Below, one piece after another: positions 32,628-33,119 of a DNA stretch of 33,119 nucleotides (its first letter is position 1; each line of letters starts with the position of its first letter). Below the pieces are notes generated by a model, which saw only the letters and a program-made list of their open reading frames with translations, ran no database searches and was not told where the DNA came from. Position numbers and translations under genes: made by a program. The DNA comes from Gemmatimonadota bacterium (lineage in GTDB: Bacteria > Gemmatimonadota > Gemmatimonadetes > Longimicrobiales > Gaopeijiaceae), in assembly GCA_003562075.1 (NCBI GenBank), contig PWWP01000101.1, forward strand, positions 1-33,119, in the 5' to 3' direction.

Positions 32628-33119
32628 TCATCCCTCCCGGGATGGAGACTGGAATCGATCCCTCATCCTCCGAAGGACTGGAGGCGAAACGAATGGGGAA
32701 ACGTCGCCACCCAGCCGCGCCACTTCTCGGACCAGGGAGGCAGAGAGGAAGGAGAGGTGGGCGTCCGGCGTCAGGAAGATGAACTCGGTCTCCGGATCCA
32801 TCTCTCGGTTCATCTGGGCCATCTGGAACTCGTACTCGAAATCCGAGACGGCTCGAAGTCCTCGGACCACAACATCGGCGCCCACCTCCTTAGCGAACTT
32901 CACCAGGAGTCCCTGGAAGGACACGCATTCGATCCGGTCTTCATCAGCGAACACCTCCCGGAGCATTTCGAGGCGCTCCTCCATGGGAAAAGCCGGCCGC
33001 TTGACCTGAGTTGCTGTGTGGGCCACGGCCACAATCACCCGATCCACCACGCGGAGGGTCCGACGGGCAATGTCCTCGTGCCCGAGGGTCACTGGATCGA
33101 AGGAGCCTGGATAGAGGGC
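32628..33119 (-). CDS. coaD: Phosphopantetheine adenylyltransferase (cut by window end)
   Basis: The gene runs off the high-coordinate end; the frame is open through the last base and reads ALYPGSFDPVTLGHEDI at the N-terminal side, so the first few residues lie outside. This is the nucleotidyltransferase signature, with the TxGH motif in TLGH. Later landmarks are RPAFPMEERLEML, FQGLLVKFAKEVGADVVVRGLRAVSDFEYEFQMAQMN and EFIFLTPDAHLSFLSASLVREVARLGGDVSPFV. The enzyme adenylates 4'-phosphopantetheine in the penultimate step of coenzyme A synthesis, a substrate for pta and the acyl-CoA genes nearby. At least 163 residues are visible, close to full length. The product continues four bases before pta. 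Confidence 0.95.
   Translation of the reverse strand, partial: ALYPGSFDPVTLGHEDIARRTLRVVDRVIVAVAHTATQVKRPAFPMEERLEMLREVFADEDRIECVSFQGLLVKFAKEVGADVVVRGLRAVSDFEYEFQMAQMNREMDPETEFIFLTPDAHLSFLSASLVREVARLGGDVSPFVSPPVLRRMRDRFQSPSREG

Overview
The window is about 33 kb of GC-rich DNA (roughly 60-65% G+C by eye) from a bacterial chromosome. It carries 33 protein-coding loci, two of them cut by the window ends, and one tRNA. All but one of these lie on the minus strand. The gene set is core metabolism and cell physiology: there are no phage, transposon, integrase or CRISPR features. Protein style, the ExbB-ExbD-ExbD-TonB cluster, the DivIVA/YggS pair, a Minf_1886-family protein and several small conserved-looking unknowns fit a Gemmatimonadota-like organism. 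That assignment is inference from remembered family resemblance, not a search.

Layout, low to high coordinate (transcription mostly runs high to low). 1-1425: YggS, a DivIVA-domain gene interrupted by an in-frame TAG, and the start of a purine nucleoside phosphorylase. 1486-1524: strong hairpin ending the next operon. 1549-3984: ExbB, two ExbD proteins and TonB, driven by a clear sigma70-type promoter at 4070-4099. 4328-11702: a tightly overlapped run of a conserved unknown, a glycerophosphodiester phosphodiesterase, TilS, Hpt, FtsH, FolP and the diadenylate cyclase CdaA. 11901-13016: the only plus-strand gene, a membrane protein with an HEMGH metallopeptidase-like motif. 13104-13133: bidirectional terminator, then tRNA-Met(CAU) with its own promoter. 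13408-18670: zinc-ribbon protein, Nnr, ThiL, PlsC, enolase and FtsB-like protein. 18797-21620: leucine-type dehydrogenase, GlyA and a Minf_1886 protein. 21772-25454: thiolase, small membrane protein, 3-hydroxyacyl-CoA dehydrogenase and acyl-CoA dehydrogenase. 25569-28018: Rex repressor, DEDDh exonuclease and metallo-beta-lactamase-fold hydrolase. 28126-31443: STAS protein, RsbW-like ATPase, RsbU-like phosphatase and RsmA. 31631-33119: CoaD (cut by the window end) and Pta.

Many gene pairs overlap by ATGA or GTGA, so translational coupling is the rule, and those overlaps fixed several starts inside longer open frames. Functional groupings are outer-membrane energisation (Exb/TonB), c-di-AMP signalling with membrane proteolysis (CdaA, FtsH), fatty-acid or short-chain acyl-CoA turnover, and a partner-switching stress module. 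Redox control is shown by a textbook Rex operator in front of rex.

No clearly new multi-gene system is visible. The observations most worth checking are the amber codon in the DivIVA domain, the Rex operator placed over the predicted rex start site, the terminator inside the rsbV/rsbW-like module, cdaA without an adjacent cdaR, and the lone divergent HEMGH membrane gene.
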